Positions 34,101 through 44,224 are shown, counted from the first letter of the stretch. The stretch is DNA of 64,000 nt from Zelonia costaricensis (GCA_030849075.1 JASAOO010003520.1:1-64000), one strand, 5' to 3'. Translations and numbers: made by a program. Notes: generated from the letters alone by a model not told the origin.

Positions 34101-37100
34101 GCCTCCCGCAAGCAGCTGCCGCCGCAGCAGAACCCCATCGCCGACGGCGCCGCGGCCGCGACGGCGGGTGGCCGCGGCATGCCGGAACGCCTCGACTCAC
34201 GCGCGACCCTATCCTCTGGACGCTACCAGCGCGCCTCCAACGCGAACCTCAGCGGGCTGTCGACTGTCACGAACGCGACGGTGACCGCCGCGTCCCCCTC
34301 GGCTGGGTCGGCTGCTGCTGCAGCGCTGGCGCGCGCCATGGCACACAGCAGCGCGAGCCACCTCGCCGCGGCGCGCAAGACCGAGTACGTGACGAATCTC
34401 CTCACCAGCGCCACCATGTCCGGGCAGGCGGCGTCCTTCCACTACACCGCCGCTCTCTATCGGTCCATGGTGTCGGGGGAGGGAGGGGCAGCGAACGGGG
34501 TACACGGGCTGCCGCGGACGGGCTCTGCCGGCGCCCTCGCCGGCGGGCGCGCAAGTTCCGTGGCCGCCGCCGCCGTGGCTGCCTCGCTGCACGCCGCGCC
34601 GTCCTCGCCGCAGCACACGTTTCCGTTCATGGAGCGGATGCCGCTGCTGCTGCAGGCCCTGCTCGTTGCCGCCCACCGCGAGAAGGCGACGGAGTTGATC
34701 TGCCGCCTTGTGGACTGCGGCCCTGCTGCGGTGCTGCAGTGCGCTGAGGCAAACGTCTACCGCTTCGTCCTCGACCGCTACTGGAGCCGCCCGGACCTGC
34801 GCTTCTTGATGCCCTCTACACTTTTTATCTTCTGCAAGAGCTGCTACGCGGACCCGGAGCTGATCGGATCGGCAAAGCAGCGCGACGTGGCAATCAAAGC
34901 GTGCGCGGAGGTGCTGCAGTGCCCGGTGGAGGTGCCGCTGCCATCTGGCACGAGCGGCGAGGACGCACCTGGGGCGTGGCAGAGCGTCGTGCTCGGCCCC
35001 TACGCCACACCGTACGGACAGCGCATGCTAGCTGCGGCGCTGTTGACGCTCATCGCACTGCACAGCGACGACGGCCGCGAGGCGTGCCACGCGCGCGGCG
35101 TCCTCCAGCTGTGCTGCCAGCTCCTGCAACAGACACACGACGCGGCGCCTTTGTGGCAGGCCGCGACGGCGGCAGCGACAGCGGCGTCGCCCGCTTCCTC
35201 CGCCACCACCAGCGCCGCCCCCCCGCCCATCCCGCGCGTGCCCCCACAGCAGCGCCCCACGTCAGGTGCCAGCGCCGCAACACCGCAGCTCTCGCTGCAC
35301 CCCTCGCAGCAGCAGCCGTACTCCCTCAACGGCGAGGACGGCACTGCCGCGGAGCCACTGGCCCTCCCGCCGCCACCGCCCTTCATCGCGACGACGTACC
35401 ACCTGACCCTCCTCACCCTCTTCGTGTCGCTGCTGTGCAGCTGGAAGCTGCCGGCCGCGCCGGAGGGCGCCGACGCGGGCGAGGACGCCGCCGAGGCGGC
35501 GGCACCCGAGGAGTGCGGCGCTGAGGGCGGGTCGCCACAGCCGCCAGCGCTGGTGCCCCCGCTCGACGGCACCGTGCACGAGGTGCCGCCCACCTCCGCC
35601 CCGGTGCTGGAGGCTGCGCTGGAGGTGGCCACGTCGGCGCTGGTGCGGTTCATGTACTCGGACACGTCCGTCCTGCGCGGGGCGGCGCTGCGGTGCTTCA
35701 TGATGGTGCTCATCTCGCCAGCTCCGAGCCGGGCCTCGCGGACCCGCTACGTTGAGATGCAGCTGCGCCGCCTCAGCGGTGTGCCCGTGCCGATTGCGGA
35801 GATGAACACGGACCTGCGGCTGGAGGCGCTGCGCACCGCCTACACGGCGTTCCGCTGGCTGCTCGCGCAGCTCCGCGAGGACATGCCGGCCGAGGAGATT
35901 GGGCAGTTCGTCGCACAGTGGATATACCGCTGGTTCCAGCTCGCGGCGAAGGGCAAGACACCGGCCCCGCCCTTCATTCTCAGCGCGCCGGTGCAAGGGA
36001 GGTTGGGTGGGGCCAACGACGGGTCGTCGCCGCCGCTCGCGGGTCGGGCGCAGGACGTGCCGCCGCAGTCGTACCAGCCGCCGCCGCAGTACGCAACGAC
36101 GGCCGCGGCGTCGCTGTGGGCGGGCAAGGCGGCGCCGCTGTCCTCGTACCGCGGCCCGAATGTGGTCACCCCCGGCTCCGTCTACTCGCACCGGCGCAGC
36201 AACGTCCTCGTACCGGCCGCCCGCTCCATGCGCGCGGCGCACGGCGTTGACGCAGCCGCCAGCGTGGCGGGCTCCGTCTTGCACCGGAGCGGGCTGCGGC
36301 AGCACATCACCCAGCAGGACCACCGCCGGCTGCAGGCGTACCTCCCGGCGCTCAGCAACCTCGTTCGCATCTTCTTTGAGGGGACGCAGGACTCGTGCCC
36401 GTACGTGCGCACCCACGTGCGCCGCGTCGTGCTGGAGGAGTTCACTTTCCTGCGCCAGTCATGGTACGACGACTACGCCGCCGTCGACCACCAGCGCCGC
36501 GCCTCACCGTCGCCCATCGTGGACGATGACGAGTATGGCGGGGGAGGACGGCGGCTTCACGGGCAGCAGCAGCAGCGCCCCCACGGGGCCCGCCAGCGCC
36601 ACGCGTCGGGCTCGCGACTTAGCTACCGACGCGGCGACGGCAGCCGACTCGACCCGGGCGGGGAAGACCGGGCCGCGTACGCCGCCGCCGCCTCCTTCGC
36701 GGAGCACCCGGGTGGTAGGGGCATGGCGTTGCACTTATCGCTGGCCCAGCTCCTGCGTGGCGAGGACGACGCCGAGGCCGCTGGGGCTACGCCGTCCGCT
36801 TCCGCACCACGCGACTACGGCGCCACGCCGCACTGGTCGGCCGGCGCGCCGACGGCGGGGAGCGGTGGTGGCGAGGTGGAGGAGGTGGTGGAGCCGCACC
36901 CAGCCGTGCTGCGCCGCTTTGTGGGGCGCCTCATGCGGGTTGCCGCGGCGGACCCCAACCACGAGGACACCGGCTCGGCCTCCCCGACGTCGCCGCTGCA
37001 CCGCCGGTCGCGGTACCGCAGGAGCGGCACGTCGGCCCCTGCGGCGGGTACTGCTGCTGACGACGACGACGACAGCGAGGAGGGTGGCAGCCTCGATGGG

Positions 37101-39650
37101 GCGGAGGACGAGGAGGGCGGCGAGGAGAGCGGCGGGATCGATGCCGAGGTGTCGCGGCACGGTCGCGGCTCTCGCGGGCGGCGGCGGCAGGAGCGTCGCG
37201 GGGATCGGACGGGTGACGGCGACGACGAGGGCGCCGCGACGGGTCGCCGCGGGCCGGCCCTGGAGGGCGGCGGCTCGTCAAGGCCGCGCCGCGGCCCCGC
37301 CACTCGGCGCACAGCGGAGGAGGGCGAGTACGACGACGACTACGGCAATCCGATGCAGAGCGCGGACGGCATGAGCGGGATGGCGAGCATGCTCCTCGAC
37401 GCGGAGGCCTCCACGCTGCACCCGCTCTGGACGCTCGACAGCGCGGCCATGACAGCGTTCGCGTACGGCGCGCTCAGCTTCTTGGAGCGCTTCATGCTGG
37501 AGGAGATGGATGACACCGATCCCCGTCACCCGATGAACCTGGAGAGGGAGGACGCCGTGTACCAGCACAGTCAGCGCGTGGAGCGCAATATGCGGGCCTC
37601 GACGCAGGATGCCTTGGCGGGGCTCCTGGCCGGCAACGACGACGCCGTCGCCGTCGACCCGGCTGGCCCTGCGTCGCGCGCATCCGAGGCGACGGGGCAC
37701 CCGGCGGGCGGCGGCGGTGTTGACGGGGTGGGCGCTGCGGAGGGCGGCACGGCGCCTGTGCACCACGGCTGGCGGCGCACCTACGCGCCGTTCAAGTACC
37801 TCGGCGTGGGCGACATCGCGCAGGCCGGCGCACGCGAGTACGCGCGGCGGCGCGGGGGTGGAGGCGAGAGCGATGGCGGTGGTGGTGGCGGCGTGTCTGG
37901 GCCGCACGCCTCATCGGGCTCCTCGCCGCACAGCCGCGCTGCTGTCGCTGCCGCCACCGCCCTGGCGCGGGCCGCCGGGGAGGTGGACGTTATTCTCTTC
38001 CACCCGTCGGAGCCGCTCGTGGTGACATGCGCAAGCGGCGGGCTCCTCAGCGTGTGGTCGTACAAGTCGGTGGCGGCCGCTGCCGCGTGCGCCGCGGTGC
38101 AGTCGCGCGATGCAGAGGAGGACGGGGAGGGGCTGGGGCGCGCCGGCGGGGACGACGAGGCGGACGCAGAGGAGCGCCGCGGAGCCGCCACCTCGGCCCC
38201 GTCACCCGCGCTGCAGTCACAGGCGCAGTACTTCCTGCGCGGGATTGTGGGCCGCGCCAGCGCCGCCATGGCCCGCGTGGCGCAGCCGCGGTACATGTAC
38301 GACCGCTACAACCCGCACGGCCAAGCGCAGGTCCGGCGGGCGGGTGAGGCGCTCGCGACGGTCAACGCGGAGCTGGAGACGCGCCGCCGCGGCCGGCAGG
38401 GTCATGCGGGGGCGAAGGAGCTGGGCACGGTGGGCCACCGCCCGGATGATGCGACTGGCGTGGGGGGCGGGGTGAGCCGGCCGGGGCTGTGGATGGAGCG
38501 GGTGGAGGCGGCCAACGCGGCGGCCGCGCTGCCGTCGGCATACCGCCGTGCCCCCTCGCAGAACCAGCACAGTGTCGTGGGCTTGCACCTCATCGACGCC
38601 GCGTACCGCCCGCTACTGTGCGCCGTGCGCCGCACAGGGGCGGTCGAGCTCTTCGCGGACTTCGCGGACACGCGGCAGGTGCGGCGCGTGACCTCCTTCG
38701 AGACCGCCGGGCTCGATCCCCGCGTGGAGCAGCACCGGTGCGTGTCGGGCTTCCAGTCCCCGACCGGCCTCCTGTACGTCAGCGACCCCAGCGGCGGCAT
38801 CGGCGCCTGGGACCTCGGCAGCGAGCAGCGTCTGGCCGTGTGCGGGCGCATCGGGGCCGGCGGCGACGACGTGGCCGTCTCCGTCTCCGCCCTCGCGGCG
38901 CACCCGTGCACGCCGTACGAGTTTCTGGTGGGTGGCTACAACGCGCCCGTGTGCCTGTTCGACCTCCGCGGCGGGAGTGGCAGTGCCGCCGCTGCTGCCG
39001 CGGCCCGCTGCGGCGTGTCGCTGCCTTCTCTGCGGTACCACGTCGCTGGGTGCAGTGGCGGCAGCGGCCACGTGTCGCCCTTCTGCCTGCGCGTCGGCTA
39101 CTCGCGGCGGTACCCTGACGCGGTGGTGGCGGGATACGCGGGGGGCACTGTGGCGGTCTGGGACCGGCGCCACACACGCCAGCCCTTCCTCCTCTTCGGT
39201 GGCGAGCTGACCGCCTCGCCGCACGGCACGGCGCTCGCGGCGGGTGGACCAGGCGAAGTCGTCGCCGGCCAGCACAGGATCCAGCAGCTCGACACGCACT
39301 CATGCAGCAAGCGGCTTCTCACACTCGCCACGACGACGTCGTCGCTGCAGCTGATGCAGCCGTGGAGTGGGACTGGCCCCGCGGCGGAGGCGGCGGCGAC
39401 ACCGCTGCTGACCGGCTGCACGCGCAGGCCCGCCACAACACTCGTGCACCGCTTTCCCCTAACCGAGGGCGGCGGCGGCGACATCGGGGATGATGGGCGT
39501 GGCTCGCCAAACATGGGCAGCGGCCCCGGCGCAGCGTGCTTCCACGAGTTCAGCCCTGTCCTCGGTGTCGGCGTGGGGTCCACCATTCGGCTGTACGGCA
39601 CGGCTCACTTGGCCTCGGCGACAGCAAGTCTGGATAACGCCGCTGCTTGA
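31152..39650 (+). CDS. raptor: Raptor homologue, TORC1 scaffold subunit (2,832 aa)
   Basis: Raptor binds TOR kinase and recruits substrates in TORC1. The start is ATG 31152 (MSASPHAG). The N-terminal caspase-like Raptor domain (about residues 215-470) contains VVFHYLARGVPPPR (Phe374-) and VFIADCAEAGEI (Asp427-Cys428). These match the family's FHYNGHGVP and DCSNAG motifs, but the second motif His is Arg379 here. A Gly-rich insert (about 490-620) precedes a second conserved Raptor block from residue 624 (CLTTPLRTAVLWF, DKKTPLGQLQWYL, TECIAWSTL, LFRGCLLAERI, HALWTTWD). Helical HEAT-type segments with long Ala/Ser/Gly, Pro and Gln linkers follow (to about 1,780). A disordered acidic/Arg-rich region lies at about 1,960-2,070. 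WD40 repeats occupy about 2,275-2,830 (ILFHPSEPLVVTCAS, GLLSVWSY, GTVAVWDRR). At 2,832 residues it is about twice the length of human Raptor (about 1,335), all through low-complexity inserts. It sits inside the calpain-related array but is unrelated in sequence. Confidence 0.93.
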   Translation: MSASPHAGHSSRPRGDAPLPTLVSMPDMETLDEITDSDAQELLLTLSSSTGSRVVTRTGEDEDRNSSELLSPLTTASSARARRHRSTSLEAQTAPGVAVGRTASGAAASPTEHRGGAAWSRRRSSATPPRPPPSASAGSPSPPHARVAGGSGVGDGLPDFATPPRGAALAGSSDRTESRASSLRSPLAASSARLVPISDTEMLEAERRCWDVQLVQECWLHQELHGVRWDEELLLQHGAAYRPRAIASRTAVSMTHTKSLCIALNVDTSILENADGSLDMKTAGDGGDDAGMLPCMSAAEAEAWSPLFMWRSPAFIPAEGNAVLAQLSERLSEQYEGLAPRPLPTTCCANARPSDLIQTLTDARKDAGDAKVVFHYLARGVPPPRGGNLYLMNTGPSSAGYAGPPYSKMSLDTFRSRVGVPLVFIADCAEAGEIMSYYIRMCEEQHQQRYFISSRDYQLKSSGHFSAADLDNMTEGVRSRTNSGFDRVGSSSDVGAADVYRRAGAGGGGVGAAGGVGGMAGSGGMRGGVGAGGGLLGPGDAGDSAQSAVLQDFYFIGATGCSETGGGGSGGSSRSAGGGSGGGGATRSRLGGGGGDGGGGAGGRRGARDGASGALRHHPRLPSDILTSCLTTPLRTAVLWFIAERPHLRTLHPVLLHLLPGALADKKTPLGQLQWYLQSITECIAWSTLSLAQYSRLFREDVYVAPLFRGCLLAERIIVGGLGGCLSVYPPVPTTHTHALWTTWDNLVERACVSLLRAMRPAPPRSANVLEFRSWLDVQVTAWKYSRPDLIGAAAAPAAATSASAAAAAVTEAPAGRLPLLLDDATVMVPSFFTEQLRGLQAALDGITQQSFERPRGCFAAVWGLQSPSALASVTGEPVEHAGEGRGGGGGGGGGNGGRSSSGGSGGGFAAPSRIPLHGFADVYTNALRSTLPAQRQQQRPASTSPTSVALTPPLHTVPSTASLAAAATAAGLSVSTAASSRQASRKQLPPQQNPIADGAAAATAGGRGMPERLDSRATLSSGRYQRASNANLSGLSTVTNATVTAASPSAGSAAAAALARAMAHSSASHLAAARKTEYVTNLLTSATMSGQAASFHYTAALYRSMVSGEGGAANGVHGLPRTGSAGALAGGRASSVAAAAVAASLHAAPSSPQHTFPFMERMPLLLQALLVAAHREKATELICRLVDCGPAAVLQCAEANVYRFVLDRYWSRPDLRFLMPSTLFIFCKSCYADPELIGSAKQRDVAIKACAEVLQCPVEVPLPSGTSGEDAPGAWQSVVLGPYATPYGQRMLAAALLTLIALHSDDGREACHARGVLQLCCQLLQQTHDAAPLWQAATAAATAASPASSATTSAAPPPIPRVPPQQRPTSGASAATPQLSLHPSQQQPYSLNGEDGTAAEPLALPPPPPFIATTYHLTLLTLFVSLLCSWKLPAAPEGADAGEDAAEAAAPEECGAEGGSPQPPALVPPLDGTVHEVPPTSAPVLEAALEVATSALVRFMYSDTSVLRGAALRCFMMVLISPAPSRASRTRYVEMQLRRLSGVPVPIAEMNTDLRLEALRTAYTAFRWLLAQLREDMPAEEIGQFVAQWIYRWFQLAAKGKTPAPPFILSAPVQGRLGGANDGSSPPLAGRAQDVPPQSYQPPPQYATTAAASLWAGKAAPLSSYRGPNVVTPGSVYSHRRSNVLVPAARSMRAAHGVDAAASVAGSVLHRSGLRQHITQQDHRRLQAYLPALSNLVRIFFEGTQDSCPYVRTHVRRVVLEEFTFLRQSWYDDYAAVDHQRRASPSPIVDDDEYGGGGRRLHGQQQQRPHGARQRHASGSRLSYRRGDGSRLDPGGEDRAAYAAAASFAEHPGGRGMALHLSLAQLLRGEDDAEAAGATPSASAPRDYGATPHWSAGAPTAGSGGGEVEEVVEPHPAVLRRFVGRLMRVAAADPNHEDTGSASPTSPLHRRSRYRRSGTSAPAAGTAADDDDDSEEGGSLDGAEDEEGGEESGGIDAEVSRHGRGSRGRRRQERRGDRTGDGDDEGAATGRRGPALEGGGSSRPRRGPATRRTAEEGEYDDDYGNPMQSADGMSGMASMLLDAEASTLHPLWTLDSAAMTAFAYGALSFLERFMLEEMDDTDPRHPMNLEREDAVYQHSQRVERNMRASTQDALAGLLAGNDDAVAVDPAGPASRASEATGHPAGGGGVDGVGAAEGGTAPVHHGWRRTYAPFKYLGVGDIAQAGAREYARRRGGGGESDGGGGGGVSGPHASSGSSPHSRAAVAAATALARAAGEVDVILFHPSEPLVVTCASGGLLSVWSYKSVAAAAACAAVQSRDAEEDGEGLGRAGGDDEADAEERRGAATSAPSPALQSQAQYFLRGIVGRASAAMARVAQPRYMYDRYNPHGQAQVRRAGEALATVNAELETRRRGRQGHAGAKELGTVGHRPDDATGVGGGVSRPGLWMERVEAANAAAALPSAYRRAPSQNQHSVVGLHLIDAAYRPLLCAVRRTGAVELFADFADTRQVRRVTSFETAGLDPRVEQHRCVSGFQSPTGLLYVSDPSGGIGAWDLGSEQRLAVCGRIGAGGDDVAVSVSALAAHPCTPYEFLVGGYNAPVCLFDLRGGSGSAAAAAAARCGVSLPSLRYHVAGCSGGSGHVSPFCLRVGYSRRYPDAVVAGYAGGTVAVWDRRHTRQPFLLFGGELTASPHGTALAAGGPGEVVAGQHRIQQLDTHSCSKRLLTLATTTSSLQLMQPWSGTGPAAEAAATPLLTGCTRRPATTLVHRFPLTEGGGGDIGDDGRGSPNMGSGPGAACFHEFSPVLGVGVGSTIRLYGTAHLASATASLDNAAA

Positions 39651-40101
39651 GAGGAAAGTGAGGCAGACGTGGGCGTGTGACGCGCAGCAGTCGTCCTGTC
39701 TGTTTGTGCGTGTGTGCTTGCGGGGTGTGGAACCTCCATGGCAGCCTCCACCAGTCTCCGTCCCCACCCCCTCCCCTCTCCCCCCACCGCCTGCCCCACA
39801 ACCCCGGTGCTTCACCGTGCGTGCACACACCGTCACGTCAAGTGCTCGAGACAGACGAACAAAAGAAAACAAAGAAGCACCCATTGCGCCTCCTTTGAGA
39901 GCGCGTGCGCGAGTGCGCTCGTCCGCGCAATCTCCTGTGTGGTGGTCTTTTTCGGCTTGGCGCTCCCTTCGCGTGTGAGGCCGGGATTCAGAGGGAGCGA
40001 CCGCAGGGCTGCGCACTTCTGTCGCGCACCTGCCGCGCAGGAGAAGCGGGAGCGCACGCACGCGCTCTCCTCCGCGGCCCTGCCACGAGATCGGCTGCTT
40101 G

Positions 40102-40115
40102 AAAAAAAAAAAAAA
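40102..40115 (+). repeat. A14 run
   Basis: Fourteen consecutive A residues on the + strand in otherwise C/G-rich DNA. They follow a balanced-composition segment (39900-40090) and could be a retroposon-type A tail, but no matching element was identified. Confidence 0.5.
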
Positions 40116-40278
40116 GAAGACCGCAGCGGCAGTGCGACAGTCTTCCATCGTACCCCGCTCCCTTTCTCGCTGTCACCCGGCGAGCTCGTCCCCCCGCTTT
40201 ACGGCGCGTCCAGTCAGCGCTACACCGCCACACACGCCCCCCACCTCGGAGCGCCACGCTGCTTCCCACACGCACATA

Positions 40279-40298
40279 CACACACACACACACACACA
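40279..40298 (+). repeat. (CA)10 microsatellite
   Basis: A CA run 181 bases upstream of ATG 40480, in the same position relative to the start codon as the CA runs before 18755 and 27283. Confidence 0.95.
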
Positions 40299-40479
40299 CC
40301 CCAGACAAAACAAAAAACGTCGACTCCAGCGCCACCGCAACTCAACGACGGACGCCGCACCCCTGTACCACTTCGCTGCCGCTCTGCCACCTCCCCCGTG
40401 CTCGTCCGGCAGCGCAGCATCCTCCACTTCCCACACCCTCTCCCTTCTTTCTTCACCCCCTCCCTCTAGCACACCGACC

Positions 40480-41676
40480 ATGGGCTGCAGCGCCAGCAAG
40501 AGCACCAAGGAGCGGCAGGCCGCCAAGCCGGCGGCGCAGACGCAGGGCAAAGCACCGGCTCAGCGGTCCTCCCAGAAGGTCAAGGCCGATGCCCCCGCCG
40601 ACAAGGCCACACGTGCCGCAGGGTCGGCAAAGACAACCACCGCGACGACGACGCAGCCGCCACCACAGCAGCCGCAGCCAGCCCCCGCTGCCCCTGTGTC
40701 CTCGCAGGAGCCGATGACGCCGGAGAGCAACTACGGCGGTGACGCAAGCGCGGTGGCGCCGTCAGCTGTGGCCACTGCGCCGGCAGAGGAGGTGTCCAGC
40801 CCGAGCTTCGCCCAGTCGTGGCCTGGCGGCCAGTTTGAAGAGCAGCCGCAGCCGGAGAACCGGCAGCAATCGCAGGGGCAGCAATCGCACAGTGCGGCGA
40901 GTAATGGCCAGCGTTCACGGTCTCCCGTGCCGCCGCTGCACCAGACGAGTCAGACGCAGCGCGTGGCGGACGCCAACTTGGCCTACGCCGGCCCCGGCCC
41001 GTCCAAGGCGTTCACGACCGACCACATCTACCGCTGCTTCGATGAGCGGAACGGGCTGCTCTTCCGCCTCGTGAACGACCGGCAGCGCACGTGGGCGTTC
41101 TACAATGACACGACCGAGTACGTGATGCGTGCCTCTGTCACGTTCGGCCCCGAGAGCGCCATCACGGCCCTCGGCAACACGCGCAAGACGGTGCTGAACA
41201 AGGAGACGGGCGAGTGCCAGCTCGAGCTCGGGGTGCGACCGGGCGAAACGCAGCAGTTCATGCGTGGCGAGTACAACGGCTTCACGACGTGCTACGACGC
41301 GACGCCTGTCCAGGACGAAGCGGCGGCGGAGCAGACGGCGCCCGTCGCCGTGTCTGTGGTGCAGGCGGACGGCAGCACCGTCCCGGTGCGCGATGAGGCG
41401 GAGCAGCCGGTGGACTTGGCCGCTGGGTCGTCGCCGGCGCAGAAGACGGCCGGGGCGGTCACGGCGCTCTGCGAGGCTGCGCTGACAGCCGCACCCGGGC
41501 CCGTGCCTGTCACTGCGGCGTCCGCGGCGCCGCCTCCGGCTGCGACCTCGCCGTCCACCGCCTCGGCCGGCCGCGCGCTGTCGCACGACGAGACGAACGC
41601 GCACATGGTGGAGACGGCCTCTGTGACGGATCGCAACTCGAGCGATGGCCTCAAGAAGGTGCGGGAGGAGGCATAG
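40480..41676 (+). CDS. Dually acylated domain-I_K protein with low-complexity arms (398 aa)
   Basis: The start is ATG 40480 (MGCSASKS). Gly2/Ser6 give a myristoylation site and Cys3 a palmitoylation site. The in-frame extension upstream is leader sequence. Residues 8-180 are low-complexity, rich in Ala, Thr, Pro and Gln (for example TQPPPQQPQPAP). A single I_K domain lies at about 186-290: NGLLFRLVND, RTWAFYNDTTEYVM, TALGNTRKTV, GVRPGETQQFMRG and YNGFTTCYDATP. A second Ala/Ser/Pro-rich arm (about 290-398) ends with DGLKKVREEA. No catalytic calpain domain is present. It can be seen as an SMP-type core with disordered extensions on both sides. Dual acylation suggests stable membrane (possibly flagellar) localisation by analogy with SMP-1. 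Confidence 0.92.
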   Translation: MGCSASKSTKERQAAKPAAQTQGKAPAQRSSQKVKADAPADKATRAAGSAKTTTATTTQPPPQQPQPAPAAPVSSQEPMTPESNYGGDASAVAPSAVATAPAEEVSSPSFAQSWPGGQFEEQPQPENRQQSQGQQSHSAASNGQRSRSPVPPLHQTSQTQRVADANLAYAGPGPSKAFTTDHIYRCFDERNGLLFRLVNDRQRTWAFYNDTTEYVMRASVTFGPESAITALGNTRKTVLNKETGECQLELGVRPGETQQFMRGEYNGFTTCYDATPVQDEAAAEQTAPVAVSVVQADGSTVPVRDEAEQPVDLAAGSSPAQKTAGAVTALCEAALTAAPGPVPVTAASAAPPPAATSPSTASAGRALSHDETNAHMVETASVTDRNSSDGLKKVREEA

Positions 41677-43465
41677 TCGGGTGCCTCGTATGGTGAGGGG
41701 AGGGGGTGGCGAGAGGGTTCCTGCTGGGCTCCGCGAAGAGAAGCTCTCCTACTGCCCGAGGTGCCTCTCGCGCAGAATGGCCCTGCACCGTCGGCACACA
41801 AGAACGCACACACACACCTCTGGCAACCTCTTATGCGGAGAGTTGGCGTCTGAAACCTGCAATCGGTTTCTTGTGTGTGTGTGTGTCTGTGTGTCGCGCT
41901 TCCCCTTCGCCTCGCCCTGCCACGACGCACACGCACTCCACGTCCCCCTCCCCCCCGTCAACGGTGCACAGGGCACGGCAGGAGGCCCCCCTCCCCCCGT
42001 CTCCTCTCTCCGACCATCGTGCGAAGGAAACAGCAAACTCAAACGGGGGCTGCGCAAACCCCGTCGCGGTGCTTTGTCTTCCCGCCCCCCCCCTTCCCCG
42101 ATTGCGCGTCGTGTGCGTCTCTCTCCCTCTCGCATTGTCTGGCAGTGTCGCTTGTTTCGTCTTCCCTTTTCTTCACGTGGGCCGATGATATTGGAATGTG
42201 TGAACTCGAACTGGGGTGGCGGGGTGGTGGAACTTGTGGAGGGGGGAGGGGTAAGTCGGGTTTGGGGACGGTCGCAACAGTGGGCCCTCCCGCCCGTCCT
42301 CATCCCCATCCCTTCCTCTGAACATGTACGCGAGGCACCTGCGTTGCAGTTGTTTGCCCTTTTTCTTCAGTTGCGGTTGCGCGCTTTGCTCGCACGTACG
42401 AGCGAACTATGTAGAGTGACGCGCGTTCAGGCTTGCATCGCTGTGTGTGCGTGTTTGCGTATGTATGTGTATCTGTGTAGGTTTGTTGCTTCGCCTCCTT
42501 CGTCTCCTCCCCCTCTCTCTCTCCTGTCCGCTTTGCTGGCGGCTGCCTTCTGCGTACGCACGCATGTGTCTGGCGTGCCCGTTCACCTGAGCCCCCCCTC
42601 CCCCCTTCCGCACCCCCCTTCACTTTACTGTGCGCCCCCCTCTTCGACCTCGCTTCGGCAGCAGTCAATGGTCTTCTCGCTTCCACCGCCGTGTTCGCCA
42701 CCGGTTCTCCTTCTCCTCGCTACCCCGTCTCTGTCTCGAAGGTCTGACGGACACAGACGCATTTCTATCTTCTTCCTGTCTTCTTTTTTTTTTTCTCCGC
42801 GAAACGAGGCGCCTGCACTGGTGCGCTCCCTCGACGCGTGTATGTGGGTGTGTGGGTATGGGTATGTGTGTGTGTGTGTCTGTGCTGAGAGGGGCTAGGT
42901 AGCGGGTAAGTCGCGGGGCGCACGCCTCTCTCTCTGTGTGTCTGCTTCTGTTGTGCGCGGCTCCTCCTTTTCGTGTGGGTGTCCCGTGCCCTGTGTCGCA
43001 TCTCCGCCACTGCAACGTCATCGCGTGGCGCCTCCCTCTGCCCTATGCAGGCACATCCACCTCCTCCCAAATGAAGCACTGGAAAAAAAAAGGTACACAC
43101 ACTGCGGTGAGCGCACCGCTTAGGCATGTGGCGCGCGGCAGAGTGACGCTTCTCACTGCCGCAGCAGGGCTGTGTGCGCTCGCCTTGTTGCTACGTCGGA
43201 CACGAGGGGCCTTTCTCAGCTGCTCCGCGCAGCCGCTACAAGACAACGTGCTTAGTCGAAGCACCACTCGAACTTGCGACGATGCAGATAGCTTCGCGGC
43301 GCTATGGGTATTGTCATCCATCGCGTCCTCGGGCTTCGAACGGCAGCTTCGCGTCTGCATGCTCGTGTCATGTTGTGTGCGACGAAATGCCACCAACGGC
43401 CACTGCCTCGCTTCTTGGCCTTACTTGCGCTGTATCCGTGTGCGACTCCACGCTTCGCCGTGCGC

Positions 43466-43467
<2 letters not shown>

Positions 43468-43501
<34 letters not shown>
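43468..43501 (+). repeat. (CA)17 microsatellite
   Basis: A 34-base CA run that immediately follows the balanced-composition segment 43100-43467, as if capping it. Confidence 0.95.
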
Positions 43502-43506
<5 letters not shown>

Positions 43507-44224
43507 AAACACACGGAGCTCCGCCGCAATTTGTGCATCCCATCCTCGTCCGCACACGCATCGCGTCTGCAGTCACTGCTCTGTCTTTCTCCGTGACTCT
43601 GGGCGTGTCTAGAGCGGCGTGTTCGCTCACTAGGGTCCTCCCTCCCTTCTTTTGCGTAAACGGATTGCCCGGCTCTGTGTGCGTCAGTGCCACGCGCCAT
43701 CCTCCAGTCTCCGCCACTTTCCCCTTCTTTTTCTTTCTCCTGCGGGCCCGCGTGCTTGTGTGGCCAGCTGCCTTGACGCGCGTCAGTGCCCCGCGCCACT
43801 AGCGGGGCTCGCCCTCTCCCACCACTTCACAGCCCCGTGTAGAAGCGGCAAGGCGGTCCAAGATACGCAGCAGCGAGGTGCGTCTCGGCATCGTACCATA
43901 CGCAGCGATCCGGACGTGGGTGGCCACATACGCCCAAACGCACGCTCGCACACGAGTCACCAAGGGAAAAGAAAAGAGCGACCCCGTTTATCACCCTTGC
44001 CCCCTCACTCACGTAGCGGAGAGGGCGTACCACAACAGCGGCCTCACATCAGCCAACTCTCCCTTGTGCTTGGGTGACAGGTGCGTGCACATTAGCGTGT
44101 AGCACTCACACATAGCTCCCCTTCCAAACGCCTTTTTTCCCTCCTTGTCTGCAAGGCTTGGCGCCTCTCCTCCCCATCGCACTCTCGTCGTCCTGTGCAC
44201 GTCGTCTGCTCTTCTTGCCAGCGA

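Larger units (their letters stand above)
39651..40479 (+). other. 0.83-kb spacer/UTR
   Basis: No gene seen. There is a balanced segment at 39900-40090, an A14 run at 40102-40115, a (CA)10 run at 40279-40298, and a pyrimidine block running almost to the ATG at 40480. The last AG (40469-40470) is only about 10 bases before the ATG, so the true acceptor is probably further upstream. Confidence 0.65.
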
